From: Planktothrix sp. FACHB-1365
Lineage (GTDB): Bacteria > Cyanobacteriota > Cyanobacteriia > Cyanobacteriales > Microcoleaceae
Length of the DNA stretch: 61,049 nucleotides
Direction: 5' to 3'
Assembly: GCF_014697575.1 (NCBI RefSeq)
Contig: NZ_JACJSC010000033.1
Location: forward strand, 1-61,049
This document shows, in pieces, positions 26,859 through 36,328 of this stretch. Below the pieces are notes generated by a model that made no database searches, was not told the origin of the DNA, and saw only the letters and a list, made by a program, of their open reading frames with translations. Both the position numbers and the translations under genes were made by a program. Numbering within the stretch: position 1 is the stretch's first letter; every line of letters begins with the position of its first letter.

Positions 26859-28976
26859 TTAACCGACTTGTACGACGCCGTAACGACTGGTTAATTTATC
26901 TAACTGATTCACTAACAAACTCAGGAACAGTCCGACGTCGGTAACAACCCCAATAGACTCCACAGAACCGCGATCGCTGAGTTTGGTGACAACCGCCGGG
27001 TTAATATCCACACAAACCATTTTCACCCCGGAAGGCGTCATATTCCCAACCCCAATGGAATGTAACATTGAGGACAGCATCAGAATCATATCAGCACCCC
27101 GTAACAGTTCGGCATAATGCTCTTGAGCTTTAATTAAGTCCATTTGCGTATCCGGTAACGGGCCATCATCTCGAATGGAACCTGCTAAGGAGAAGGGAAT
27201 GTTATTTTTCACACATTCGTACATAATTCCACTCTTAACCACTCCCTGTTCAACGGCGGCGGCAATACTTCCGCAACGACGAACACTGTTAATCACTTTA
27301 AGGTGATGGCGATGACCTCCTTTAACAGCGACACCTTGTTTCATATCGACACCGAGGGAGGTTCCCATGATCGATTGTTCCATATCGTGAACGGCGATCG
27401 CATTTCCCCCTAATAACGCCTGCACATAGCCTTGGCGGATCAGATGGGATAAATGTTGAGCTCCTCCGGTATGAATCACCACCGGGCCAGCCGTCACCAC
27501 AACTTTACCGCCGCGATCGCGAATTTGGCGCAGTTCCCAGGCGACTTGTTCCACAATTAACTCAACCCGGCGTTCACTGGATACTCCAGCAGACATAAAG
27601 CTGAATTCTTGAGGGCCATTGCGGGGTTCACGGGATTCAGTTTTGCGGATCGTCCGCAGACCGACGACATCCACCACCACTCGTTCACCGAGTTTTAAAT
27701 CCCGTAAAATCTTACATTGAGCGATCAGACCGTTGGGGGTTTCGGAAATGGCGATCGCACCGTCCATACGTTGATTTTGAACCGTTAGCCATTGTCCATC
27801 TACCCGAACTTCCGTCGGATAAATGGTGGAGACATAGAAATCATCGGGGCCAACACCATCTTGTTCGACGGGTTGTAAGCGAGCATCTCGTTGATCGTCA
27901 TCCAGGGAAACAACGCCAATATCAATTAATTGACTAATAATTTCTTCCATCACCTCATGGGAGGGAGCAGAAATTTTAATCTCTGCTTTCGAGGTGCTTT
28001 GGCGTTGTTCTCCTAAGTTAAAGTTCAGGACTTGGAAACTTCCGCCTCCTTCGACGACTAAATCTAAGGCGCGGTTAATTAAGCCAGCATCTAATAAATG
28101 TCCTTCCATCAGGACGGTGCGGCTTTCAATATTAATGACAGCATGACGATCAATAATAATCGGTTCTGTCACCCGCAAGGTTAAACATTTGGCGGCTCCC
28201 CCTGCTTTTAAAAACTCTGTTAAGGGAGTTTCAAGGACGGTAAAACCCGCTTCTTGTAGTCGAGCTTTTAAGTTATCGCTGGCTTTGTTCATAATCACCG
28301 TCTGATTAATATTGACGGTATTACAAGCAAAGTTAACGGCGTCGGGTTCTTCAACAATAATCCGTTTTTCTGGAGGAACTCGCAATTCAATTAATCGATT
28401 TGAATAGGAATCAAAGGCGGGAGGATAATACATTAAATACCCACCTGTTAACGGACAAAAACAGGTATCGAGATGATAAAATCGTTCATCCATTAACCGC
28501 AGAGATAGAACTTCAATATCCAGCCACTCTGCAATTAGGGGGTGAGAATCGAGTTCAGACCGGAAGCCATATCCTGCCCATAAATAACGTCCTTCCCGGT
28601 CAAATAAAGCATCTCCAGCACCTTCAAAGGGGAGGTCTTTCGGAAGTTCATGAACGGTAAATCCTTGACTTTCAAACCAAGTTTTAAAATAGGGTTCTTC
28701 CCCTTGACGTTCTTTGTGATAAAAACGACTAAGAACGACGGTTTTATCGAGCACTAACCCAGCGTTGGCGGTAAATACCATATCCGGCCAACCTTTTGCG
28801 GGGGTTACTAAGTCAACAATGGCGTTTTCTTTGATAAGATGGTACAAACTTTGCCACTGTTCTCTGGCTCGATCAAAGGAGGATTTGTGGATATTGCCCT
28901 CCATCCAAGGATTAATTACATAGTCCACATCATAGTGGTCTGGAGGACACATCAGGAAACGAATTGAATCTGTCAT
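26859..28976 (-). CDS. agrE: Bifunctional arginine dihydrolase / ornithine cyclodeaminase (AgrE/ArgZ)
   Basis: 705 residues, the standard length. The N-terminal domain (~1-285) is an arginine dihydrolase of the amidinotransferase fold, with His168 (FYHLDTC) and Cys264 (GGAAKCLTL) in the positions known to be catalytic. The C-terminal LOR/SDH-type domain (~290-700) binds NAD and converts ornithine to proline, with GGNAIAVHDMEQSIMGTSLG among its motifs. It opens the cyanobacterial route from arginine to proline and ammonium, used to draw nitrogen from cyanophycin. It stands alone on the minus strand. Confidence 0.94.
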   Translation of the reverse strand: MTDSIRFLMCPPDHYDVDYVINPWMEGNIHKSSFDRAREQWQSLYHLIKENAIVDLVTPAKGWPDMVFTANAGLVLDKTVVLSRFYHKERQGEEPYFKTWFESQGFTVHELPKDLPFEGAGDALFDREGRYLWAGYGFRSELDSHPLIAEWLDIEVLSLRLMDERFYHLDTCFCPLTGGYLMYYPPAFDSYSNRLIELRVPPEKRIIVEEPDAVNFACNTVNINQTVIMNKASDNLKARLQEAGFTVLETPLTEFLKAGGAAKCLTLRVTEPIIIDRHAVINIESRTVLMEGHLLDAGLINRALDLVVEGGGSFQVLNFNLGEQRQSTSKAEIKISAPSHEVMEEIISQLIDIGVVSLDDDQRDARLQPVEQDGVGPDDFYVSTIYPTEVRVDGQWLTVQNQRMDGAIAISETPNGLIAQCKILRDLKLGERVVVDVVGLRTIRKTESREPRNGPQEFSFMSAGVSSERRVELIVEQVAWELRQIRDRGGKVVVTAGPVVIHTGGAQHLSHLIRQGYVQALLGGNAIAVHDMEQSIMGTSLGVDMKQGVAVKGGHRHHLKVINSVRRCGSIAAAVEQGVVKSGIMYECVKNNIPFSLAGSIRDDGPLPDTQMDLIKAQEHYAELLRGADMILMLSSMLHSIGVGNMTPSGVKMVCVDINPAVVTKLSDRGSVESIGVVTDVGLFLSLLVNQLDKLTSRYGVVQVG

Positions 28977-29045
28977 TTTAGTTAGAATAGGGTAGACGCT
29001 ACAGGTTGCTACCGATAAGAGATTTTTGTAGGGGCGAGGTCATCT

Positions 29046-29246
29046 CCAAAGTCCGTCAACTTCAGGCTAAAAGTAGGCACTCAAACCCGAATTCACGCGC
29101 TATCTGCTCCCCAGTCAATGATCCCCCCTAACCCCCCTTGTTAAGGGAGGGAACAGGAGATCAAAGTCCCCCTTAAAAAGGGGGATTTAGGGGGATCTCT
29201 TCTCGGATGTAATCACGGGTTTTCGGCTTAAGTTGACGGACTTTGG
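29046..29246. repeat. MITE copy D with intact terminal repeats and 7-bp target duplication
   Basis: The left end CCAAAGTCCGTCAACTT is mirrored by AAGTTGACGGACTTTGG at the right. The 201-bp element is flanked on both sides by GTCATCT. Removing the element and one GTCATCT leaves a continuous hairpin (GTAGGGGCGAG...CTCGCCCTTAC). There is no coding capacity. The remaining gap to 29497 contains the other half of that hairpin and nothing else recognisable. Confidence 0.88.
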
Positions 29247-29496
29247 GTCATCTCGCCCTTACAAAAGCCCACTTCTAAGGTTAAGAAGGGGGTTAGGTCT
29301 ATAAAAAGCCAATTTTTAATTATATCACTGGGATGTGGACAAGCATCGGGATTTAATGTCATGTTTTCATAACATTGAGTTGATGGGTGAGTCAGGTATT
29401 TTTTGAGCTTCTTACTTAACAAAATAGCGATCGCATCAACAAGTGATACCAATATAATAAAATGATGATTATAGTTAATTACATTTTTGTATTAAT

Positions 29497-30576
29497 ATGG
29501 GACGCCCATTCAGCAAAATTTTAAAAGCAGATGAAATTTTAGCAGATGCAAAAGTTCATAGAGAGAAACTTCTCAAACAATCAAGACAACGTTCACAAAC
29601 TGGTAAATCTGTTCGTCCTCCAGAAATTAACACCCTACTCAAGAAAGGAGGAAATAAGTGGAGTTTTGGAAACGAAAAAGCATTAGAAGATTTTGTTTGG
29701 GATAATTTGATAAATCTGTTAGAGCTTACTCCATTAAAACGCCAATACAAAGTAAATGGAGAGATTTGTGATATTTTGGCTTTGGATAAAGATCAGCAAT
29801 TAGTTGTAATAGAGCTAAAAAACATTACAGATCGAGGAGTGGTTCAACAACTCACTCGTTACTATAATAATTTGATTATGGTTAAGCCGATTGATTTGGA
29901 GATAGATTATAGTAAACCTATCCGTCTAATGGCTATTATGCCCAGCTTTCATAAACACAATTTTGTTGACAAAGAGCATAGCAAGCTATCTTTAGAGTTT
30001 CTCTCTTTTGAGATTCTTGAGCAACCGGATAGTTTGGATCTGTCTTTAACTCATATTGATAGAGAAAAAACTGTTTATACAAAAATAAATTATGATAAAA
30101 ATGATGTATTTGATTTATCCTGTTATTTACCCGATCCACCCAATAGTTTACTAAAAATAATAGCAAACTGCTCACCTGAGCAACAGCAATATATTTTAAA
30201 GTTGAGAAAACAGATTTTGTGTTTTCACGAAAAAATTCAAGAAATTTATGCCCCAGGAGTTATTAAGTACGGACGAGGTAAAGATAATATTTGTGTTGAA
30301 ATTCGTCAAGATAATCTCTTTTATCTCTATTTACCAATCCCAGATCGGCAAGTTATGGGTTCTAAATATCCTTTAGGTAAAATGCAAATTTTTACAAATG
30401 ACTTTCAACAGATAAATCTTATTGGGTATATTCTTAAAGGTAAAAGATCTATTGATAAAGTCTATCACTACAAAGATTTTGAAAAGTTTATCCAGGTAAT
30501 AGATTCTATAGAATCTCTGAATCAACTAGAAAATTTGATTAATATAGCTTTGCAAAATTGGTTAGAAAGGTTGTAG
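29497..30576 (+). CDS. NucS/DUF91-like PD-(D/E)XK nuclease
   Basis: 359 residues. A nuclease core lies at ~60-115: Glu64 (LEDFVWDN), Asp92 (GEICDILAL) and Glu106-x-Lys108 (VVIELKN), the order expected for the RecB/NucS class. The rest (~120-359) is unlike known NucS tails and may bind DNA or a partner. An N-terminal basic helical arm (~20-40) precedes it. It stands alone, A/T-rich compared with its neighbours, beside a MITE, which suggests an acquired gene. Whether it acts in mismatch repair, as NucS does elsewhere, or in defence cannot be told. Confidence 0.7.
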   Translation: MGRPFSKILKADEILADAKVHREKLLKQSRQRSQTGKSVRPPEINTLLKKGGNKWSFGNEKALEDFVWDNLINLLELTPLKRQYKVNGEICDILALDKDQQLVVIELKNITDRGVVQQLTRYYNNLIMVKPIDLEIDYSKPIRLMAIMPSFHKHNFVDKEHSKLSLEFLSFEILEQPDSLDLSLTHIDREKTVYTKINYDKNDVFDLSCYLPDPPNSLLKIIANCSPEQQQYILKLRKQILCFHEKIQEIYAPGVIKYGRGKDNICVEIRQDNLFYLYLPIPDRQVMGSKYPLGKMQIFTNDFQQINLIGYILKGKRSIDKVYHYKDFEKFIQVIDSIESLNQLENLINIALQNWLERL

Positions 30577-30680
30577 GAGGGACTGGTTATTTCCTATAAA
30601 GTTTGTTGCCCAAACTAAGTGATAATAGGTACGCCAAAACGCCGTATTAAATCCATCAAAACCCTTTTCCTAGAAGACAA

Positions 30681-31622
30681 TTAACGTTTAGATCGGTAAA
30701 CTTGAATTAATTCCGCAGCAATACTAATCGCAATTTCTTCAGGGGTTAAAGCACCAATATCTAATCCAATAGGAGAATGAATTGCCTGGAGTTGATGAGA
30801 ATAAATCCCACAATTCTGTAAAGCTTTATAGACAACTTGGATTCGTTTTTGGCTGCCAATCATGCCAATATATTGATACGGTAAATTAATATTTAAAATA
30901 CTTTTTAAAGCTTCAATATCATATTCATAACCTCTTGTTACTAAAGCAATATATAAGTTTTTTGGGGACGTTAATTGTTGTAAAACGGTTGCAATATTTT
31001 GATTAAAAATCAAGGAATTGGGGGGAAATCGTTCAGGAGAGGTAAATTCAGGACGAGAATCTTGGATAATGATTTTAAAACCCATAAAATCAGCAATTTT
31101 AGCTAACTTTTCTCCGATATGACCTGCTCCAATAATGAGTAAGGTAGGAGGGGGTTGTAGGGTTTCTATAAAAATTTGATCCGAGGCAGGGATAGGATGT
31201 TCAGATGTGAGTAAATAGGGGAAAGCAGCATCAAAAGAAGTCACTAACATAATCGATTTTCCCGCTTGCAATAAAGATAGAATATTTTCTGCTAAAGCGA
31301 TCGCTTTTTCTCCTGACCATCGTTCTAATAAAACTTGCATTAACCCGCCACAAACTCCCTGGGTTTCTCGTTGTGGTGCGCCGGATAAATCGATATCAAC
31401 CCATTGTTTTTCTCCGGTTTTTAAAACCTCTCTAGCTTGCTGAATTACTTTTGCTTCTCCAGCACCCCCCCCAACAGTATTAAACGTGCGACCATCCTCA
31501 CAAATGATCATTTTTGCCCCCAGTTCTCTAGGGACTGAACCGATAACACGGGTTACGGTTGCAACGACCGCAGCATTTTCATATAAAACCTGAATCAGTT
31601 GTTGATAAAATTGAATAATCAT
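30681..31622 (-). CDS. xdhC: Xanthine dehydrogenase accessory protein XdhC
   Basis: 313 residues of the XdhC/CoxI family, which sulfurates and inserts the molybdenum cofactor into xanthine dehydrogenase. The N-terminal XdhC segment (ATVTRVIGSVPRELGAKMII, GGGAGEAKVI, CGGLMQVLLE) and the C-terminal Rossmann part (LLIIGAGHIGEKLAKIADFMGF) are both complete. It follows xdhB by 59 bases on the same strand, completing an xdhA-xdhB-xdhC operon. Confidence 0.9.
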   Translation of the reverse strand: MIIQFYQQLIQVLYENAAVVATVTRVIGSVPRELGAKMIICEDGRTFNTVGGGAGEAKVIQQAREVLKTGEKQWVDIDLSGAPQRETQGVCGGLMQVLLERWSGEKAIALAENILSLLQAGKSIMLVTSFDAAFPYLLTSEHPIPASDQIFIETLQPPPTLLIIGAGHIGEKLAKIADFMGFKIIIQDSRPEFTSPERFPPNSLIFNQNIATVLQQLTSPKNLYIALVTRGYEYDIEALKSILNINLPYQYIGMIGSQKRIQVVYKALQNCGIYSHQLQAIHSPIGLDIGALTPEEIAISIAAELIQVYRSKR

Positions 31623-31681
31623 GAAGTTAGAAAGGCAAGTAATGACAAGGGTATATTAGAATAAATGACTGATTAAATTGC

Positions 31682-34000
31682 TCAAGGTTCCGAGGAGTTT
31701 ACTAACTTTAATTGTACCTGTTCAATAGCATTTAAAATAGCTTCTGGTGTAGCTGGAGAAGCTAATAAAATAAAATCTCGATTACCAAAAGCGGCAATTG
31801 CATCTCGAATTGCTTCTCTGACCGATATTGCTAACATAAAAGGGGGTTCTCCAACGGCTTTACTACCATAAATTACTCCATCCTGGGCTGCCCGTTTTAA
31901 TAAATGAACGTTAAAATTTTTAGGAACTTCTTTAATGGTAGGAATTTTATAGGTACTAGGGGCGAAGGTTTTCAATCTTCCTTGTTCATCCCAGACTAAC
32001 TCTTCCATTGTTAACCATCCCATTCCTTGCACAAAACCTCCCTCTATTTGCCCAATATCAATTAAAGGATTTAACGATTCTCCCACATCCTGTACAATAT
32101 CCACTTGACGCAGTTTAAACGTTCCCGTAAATCCATCAATTTCCACCTCACTGACAGCCGCCCCATAAGCATAATAATAAAAAGGTCTACCCTTGCCCAG
32201 TTTAGGATCATAATCAATATTTGGGGTACGATAATAGCCCGTTGCCGATAAACTCACTCGTTGATTATAAGCTTGTTTAACTACTTCATCAAAGGCTATT
32301 TTATAACGGGGATAACTTTGACAATAAATCCAATCTTCTTCAAAAATTAAATCTTGAGGTTCATCAAGATTTAATACTTTTGCAGCGACTTCTGCTAATC
32401 GTTGTTTTAGGATTTCACAGGCATTTTTAACCGCTTGACCGTTCAAATCTGAACCACTAGAAGCCGCCGTTGCTGAGGTATTGGGAACTTTATCCGTACT
32501 GGTGGGCATGATTCTAAATCGTTTAATATTCACCCCTAAAGCTTGTGATGCAACTTGTAACATTTTCGTTTGTAAACCCTGCCCCATTTCTGTGCCGCCA
32601 TGATTGAGTTGAATACTGCCATCCTGGTAAATTAATATTAAAGCTCCCGCCTGATTATATTCGGTTTTAGTAAAAGAAATCCCAAATTTAACCGGAGTCA
32701 TCGCTAACCCTCGTTTTTGATAATCATGATTTTGATTAAATTGTTCAATTTCTAGTTTTCGAGATTCAAAATTTGATTTTTGTTTGACTTCTTCCCAAAC
32801 TCGTACAATTCGATTATCAACAATTTCTTGACCGTAATGGGTGGTATTGGTTTCCCCTTCTCCGTGATAAAAATTACGTTCTCGAATGGTTTCAGGCGGT
32901 AAACTTAATTTCCTTGCAATTTTATCGATAATTTCTTCAATAATTGCCATGCCTTGTGGCCCCCCAAACCCGCGAAAAGCCGTATTAGAAACTTTATTCG
33001 TTTTTACAACTTGTCCCCGAACTTCTAAGTTAGGAATATAATAACAATTATCAATATGAAACATTGCCCGTTGCAGGATAGGAAAGGATAAATCCACACT
33101 CCAACCACCATCGGAATATAAATCAATATCTAAAGCTAAAAGTTGACCTTCTGAGTTAAATCCAACTTGATATTGTGCTAAAAAAGGATGTCGTTTTCCG
33201 GTGGTCATCATATCTTGATCTCGTTTGAGTCGAACTCTCGCCGGACATCCGGTTTTTTTTGCAGCTAAAGCGGCAATGGCTGCGGTGGGGTTCGCTTGGG
33301 TTTCTTTCCCGCCAAACCCACCTCCCATTCTTAAACAAGTGACAACAATTTGATTGCGGGAAATCCCTAAAACTTCGGAAATAATGGCTTGAGTTTCGCT
33401 GGGATGTTGAGTCGAAGAATAAACTTGATAACCGTCTTCAAGATTAGGAATTACCCAAGCAACTTGTGTTTCTAAATAAAAATGATCTTGACCTTGTATT
33501 TTAATATTCCCAGTTAAAATAAAATCAGATTCTTGTAAAGCAGTTTTGGAATTTCCCCGACGCATGATATTTTTATCGCCATGAACGCTATGATTTTGAA
33601 TAGCATCCTCAATGGTTAAAATAGGAGTTAAGACTTCATAGTCAATTTTAATCGTTTCTGCTATTTTTTGGGCTGCAATTTCTGTTTCTGCAACAACCCA
33701 AACCACAGGTTGACCCCAATAGTTAACTTCATCCTGTGGTAATAAAACCTCATCATGTTTAATAGTTCCCGTGTTATTCATTCCAGGGATATCATCAGCC
33801 GTTAAAAGGGTCACAAACCCCGGAATATGATTCAGATTTGCAGGATCAATTTTTAATATTTTTGCCTTAGCATAAGGAGATAAAACCGGCCATAAGTATA
33901 ACATTCCGCTTGGGAGTCTTTGGTCATCGGTATAAATTGCTTTTCCACTAACATGATTAATGGCACTTTCATGGGGTTGTGATTTAGAATTTTCTTTCAT
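31682..34000 (-). CDS. xdhB: Xanthine dehydrogenase, molybdopterin-binding subunit
   Basis: 772 residues from the ATG at 34000 (MKENSKSQPHESAINHVSGKA), the usual length; an upstream in-frame ATG at 34105 would add 35 codons from a hairpin repeat and is unlikely. Features: the AIYTDD/ATDD-type N-terminus, GGGFGGKE (Mo-pterin contact), FRGFGGPQGM with the substrate Arg, GTEMGQGLQTK, and KAVGEPPFMLA with the catalytic Glu near the C-terminus. It oxidises xanthine or hypoxanthine to urate in the cytoplasm together with XdhA. Confidence 0.93.
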   Translation of the reverse strand: MKENSKSQPHESAINHVSGKAIYTDDQRLPSGMLYLWPVLSPYAKAKILKIDPANLNHIPGFVTLLTADDIPGMNNTGTIKHDEVLLPQDEVNYWGQPVVWVVAETEIAAQKIAETIKIDYEVLTPILTIEDAIQNHSVHGDKNIMRRGNSKTALQESDFILTGNIKIQGQDHFYLETQVAWVIPNLEDGYQVYSSTQHPSETQAIISEVLGISRNQIVVTCLRMGGGFGGKETQANPTAAIAALAAKKTGCPARVRLKRDQDMMTTGKRHPFLAQYQVGFNSEGQLLALDIDLYSDGGWSVDLSFPILQRAMFHIDNCYYIPNLEVRGQVVKTNKVSNTAFRGFGGPQGMAIIEEIIDKIARKLSLPPETIRERNFYHGEGETNTTHYGQEIVDNRIVRVWEEVKQKSNFESRKLEIEQFNQNHDYQKRGLAMTPVKFGISFTKTEYNQAGALILIYQDGSIQLNHGGTEMGQGLQTKMLQVASQALGVNIKRFRIMPTSTDKVPNTSATAASSGSDLNGQAVKNACEILKQRLAEVAAKVLNLDEPQDLIFEEDWIYCQSYPRYKIAFDEVVKQAYNQRVSLSATGYYRTPNIDYDPKLGKGRPFYYYAYGAAVSEVEIDGFTGTFKLRQVDIVQDVGESLNPLIDIGQIEGGFVQGMGWLTMEELVWDEQGRLKTFAPSTYKIPTIKEVPKNFNVHLLKRAAQDGVIYGSKAVGEPPFMLAISVREAIRDAIAAFGNRDFILLASPATPEAILNAIEQVQLKLVNSSEP

Positions 34001-34052
34001 AATTTTACAGTTAAATAATATAGCAAGTCTAAATGATGGGTGATTAAAACCT

Positions 34053-34111
34053 GTAGGGGTTAGGTCTTCTAACCCAGACACACAGAGGGTTGGGAGGGAC
34101 GCCACCCCTAC
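34053..34111. repeat. Hairpin repeat between xdhA and xdhB
   Basis: GTAGGGGT (34053-34060) pairs with ACCCCTAC (34104-34111), with GGTTAG/CTAACC-type pairing inside. The right arm overlaps the xdhA stop codon. The same GTAGGGG-type hairpin occurs at ~16072 and around the MITE at 29030. Confidence 0.55.
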
Positions 34112-35529
34112 CCAAAAATATTACAACCTTGGCTAGGAGAAAATTCAATAAAGAATTTTTCAAATAAATTAGCAATTAATCGTTTACGGTAATCTGCGCT
34201 TCCTCGCAAATCAGTTAAAGGGTTAAAGGTATCTTTTAATAAAATTTTAGCATTTTGAATTGTTGCATAATTCCAATGTTTTCCAACTAACATCGTTTCA
34301 ATATTAATCGCTCGAATGGGAATGGCTGCAACTCCACCATAGGCAAGTCTGGCATGAATAATTGTATTATTTGTATCTAAATCAATGGTAAAAGCAGCAG
34401 AAACAATACTAATATCATCAGTTCCCCGTTTTCCGATTTTATAAGATTGGCTTAACCGACGAATAGCATTAGCAGTTATGGTTTTCGGAATAATAATAGA
34501 AACCATCACTTCTTGGGGTTGTAATTCCGTTTGACGATACCCTTTAAAAAAATCAGCAATGCAAATAATTCGTTCTCCTGTTAAACTTGCTAACCGTAGT
34601 TTAGCATCTAAAGATAATAAAACAGGGGCTAAATCTCCAATGGGAGAAGCGGTTGCTAAATTACCTCCAATTGTAGCCCGGTTGCGAATTTGTCGAGCCG
34701 CAAACCAAGATAACATTTCATCTAAACTGAGGAATATTCCCTTTAAGTTTTCTTCAATCTGGCTTAGAGGAATTGACGCCCCAATTTCTACATAATCTGA
34801 AGTCTGTTTAAGTTGTTGAAGTTCCGCAACAGATTCTAAAGAAATTAAAGTCGGAAACTCTTGATGATGATGGCTTATTTCTAAGCCTAAATCCGTTGCT
34901 CCTGCGACTAACTTAGCATCAGGATACTGTTGTAAAATCTCTAAAACTTCAGAGAGTTGAAGCGGACGAAAAAACTGTTGATGAGAGGTGATATAATGGA
35001 GAGAATTAACCGATAAATCAATTTGGGTTAATCGTTCACTAAATTGATCACCAGAATGGGTATTATTAACGAGTTCTGCTGCTCGACGAATAGGTAAATA
35101 ACCCGTACATCGACATAAATTTCCTTCTAAAGATTCATCATTAACCTCACCTTTGTAGTACGCTGTAAACAAACTCATAATAAAACCGGGAGTACAATAA
35201 CCACATTGGGAACCGCCCAAACTCACCATCGCCGCCTGTACCGGATGCAGACCCTCTTTCCCAACCCCTTCAACGGTAATAATTTCCCGTCCCGCCATCG
35301 TCGCCAAGGGAATTAAACAACTATTCATCGCTAGATATTGGGGTTGTCCATTCGACCCCTGACCCACAACCGCCACTGTACAAGCTCCACAGTCCCCATC
35401 CCCGCACCCCTCCTTCGTCCCCACCCATCCACTGCGGCGCAAATATTCCAATAAGGTTAGGGTCGGGGAAAGGTCTTGAATCAAAACCTTTTCACCATTA
35501 ATGATCAGGCTGAAGGTGTTGTTTTGCAT
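34108..35529 (-). CDS. xdhA: Xanthine dehydrogenase, 2Fe-2S and FAD subunit
   Basis: 473 residues. Two [2Fe-2S] clusters at the N-terminus: plant-type GCGDGDCGACTV (~42-53) and helical CGYCTPG with NLCRCTGY (~108-150). The FAD domain (~195-370) has AGATDLGLEISHHH and IGGNLATASPIGDLAP, and the C-terminal CO-dehydrogenase-like domain follows. Electrons move from the molybdenum site in XdhB through these centres to NAD. First gene of the xdhABC operon. Confidence 0.93.
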   Translation of the reverse strand: MQNNTFSLIINGEKVLIQDLSPTLTLLEYLRRSGWVGTKEGCGDGDCGACTVAVVGQGSNGQPQYLAMNSCLIPLATMAGREIITVEGVGKEGLHPVQAAMVSLGGSQCGYCTPGFIMSLFTAYYKGEVNDESLEGNLCRCTGYLPIRRAAELVNNTHSGDQFSERLTQIDLSVNSLHYITSHQQFFRPLQLSEVLEILQQYPDAKLVAGATDLGLEISHHHQEFPTLISLESVAELQQLKQTSDYVEIGASIPLSQIEENLKGIFLSLDEMLSWFAARQIRNRATIGGNLATASPIGDLAPVLLSLDAKLRLASLTGERIICIADFFKGYRQTELQPQEVMVSIIIPKTITANAIRRLSQSYKIGKRGTDDISIVSAAFTIDLDTNNTIIHARLAYGGVAAIPIRAINIETMLVGKHWNYATIQNAKILLKDTFNPLTDLRGSADYRKRLIANLFEKFFIEFSPSQGCNIFG

Positions 35530-35643
35530 AGGCTGTAGGTTTTAAGGGTGGGTATTTCCGATTATTCCCATCTCTGCACAATTATCTATATTTGTCAAGA
35601 TTTTTTCCAGAATGACTGTGACCCAAATTTTTTGAATCCCCCC

Positions 35644-35672
35644 TTGACAATAATGTATTATTTATGTAGTAT
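35644..35672 (+). promoter_or_regulatory. Strong sigma-70-type promoter before the DIP1984 gene
   Basis: TTGACA (35644-35649), a 17-bp spacer, and TAGTAT (35667-35672). This is the best consensus promoter read in the window. It should start transcription near 35680, about 55 bases before the TTG start codon. Confidence 0.6.
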
Positions 35673-35734
35673 ATTAATCAGGAATAAAAAATACCCAAAA
35701 AAACGAACTGTAGCTGGGATGGAGGTGAGCGAGT

Positions 35735-36193
35735 TTGAAATTAGCTGAAGCCTTGATTTTACGAGGAGATTCTCAGAAAAAAATAGCGCAATTAAGACAA
35801 CGGTTGTCCAGAGTTGCGAAAGTACAGGAAGGGGAACAACCTGCGGAAAACCCCGGAGATTTATTAGCTGAATTAGAAGCGGTAACGGCTGAATTGGTAA
35901 CTTTAATTAAACAAATTAATCGAACTAACTCAACGACTGCCTTTCAAGCTGGAACATTAGCAGATGCGTTGGCAGAACGAGATGTGTTAATCTTGAAGCG
36001 AAATGTCTATGATAACTTAGTTCAAGAAGCCGCTATTCGACAAGATCGATATAGTCGTTCTGAAGTACGATTTGTCAGTACCATTGATATTGCAGCAATT
36101 CAGCGACAAGTTGACAATTTATCGCGAGATTATAGAGAATTGGATGCTCAAATTCAAGCGATAAATTGGCAAACGGATTTACAGGAAATCTAA
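35735..36193 (+). CDS. DIP1984-family (septicolysin-like) protein
   Basis: 152 residues, nearly all helical: MKLAEALILRGDSQKKIAQLRQRLSRVA, then NRTNSTTAFQAGTLADALAERDVL and YRELDAQIQAINWQTDL. This matches the DIP1984 family, whose function is unknown; the old name septicolysin is not evidence of toxin activity. It begins with TTG, seven bases after a perfect GGAGGTGA ribosome site (35721-35728), which fixes the start. A strong promoter stands upstream. A structured RNA candidate follows 30 bases after the stop and could be on the same transcript. Confidence 0.85.
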   Translation: MKLAEALILRGDSQKKIAQLRQRLSRVAKVQEGEQPAENPGDLLAELEAVTAELVTLIKQINRTNSTTAFQAGTLADALAERDVLILKRNVYDNLVQEAAIRQDRYSRSEVRFVSTIDIAAIQRQVDNLSRDYRELDAQIQAINWQTDLQEI

Positions 36194-36222
36194 ACACTAA
36201 GCAGGTAGCTAAAACAACAGAA

Positions 36223-36328
36223 GCGAGTATAACCCGCCAACTGGGTTAAGTTGGAAATTCTTCGCTTAAACGCGAATTATGGTGACAAGGGGCAATGTCA
36301 ACGGGTTCAATTCCCTAACAAGTTACGC
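36223..36328 (+). ncRNA. Candidate structured RNA with tRNA-type T-arm
   Basis: Four consecutive hairpins can be drawn: TAACCC/GGGTTA (7-nt loop), AATTC/GAATT, TGACA/TGTCA (8-nt loop), and GGG-TTCAATT-CCC. The last has the exact tRNA T-loop consensus GGTTCRANTCC. GCG (36223) can close the set with CGC (36326). It is not a normal tRNA: no proper anticodon arm, 7-bp acceptor or CCA is visible. The rest of the 442-bp gap (to 36636) holds a long-range CAGTA/TACTG pairing (to ~36381) and probably the next gene's promoter (TAAGAT near 36555). Confidence 0.45.

Noticed and set aside
29228-29452. 74-residue minus-strand frame next to the MITE
   Set aside because: It runs into MITE sequence and has no recognisable domain.
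34001-34105. N-terminal extension of XdhB
   Set aside because: It encodes a hairpin repeat and lies before the normal family start.
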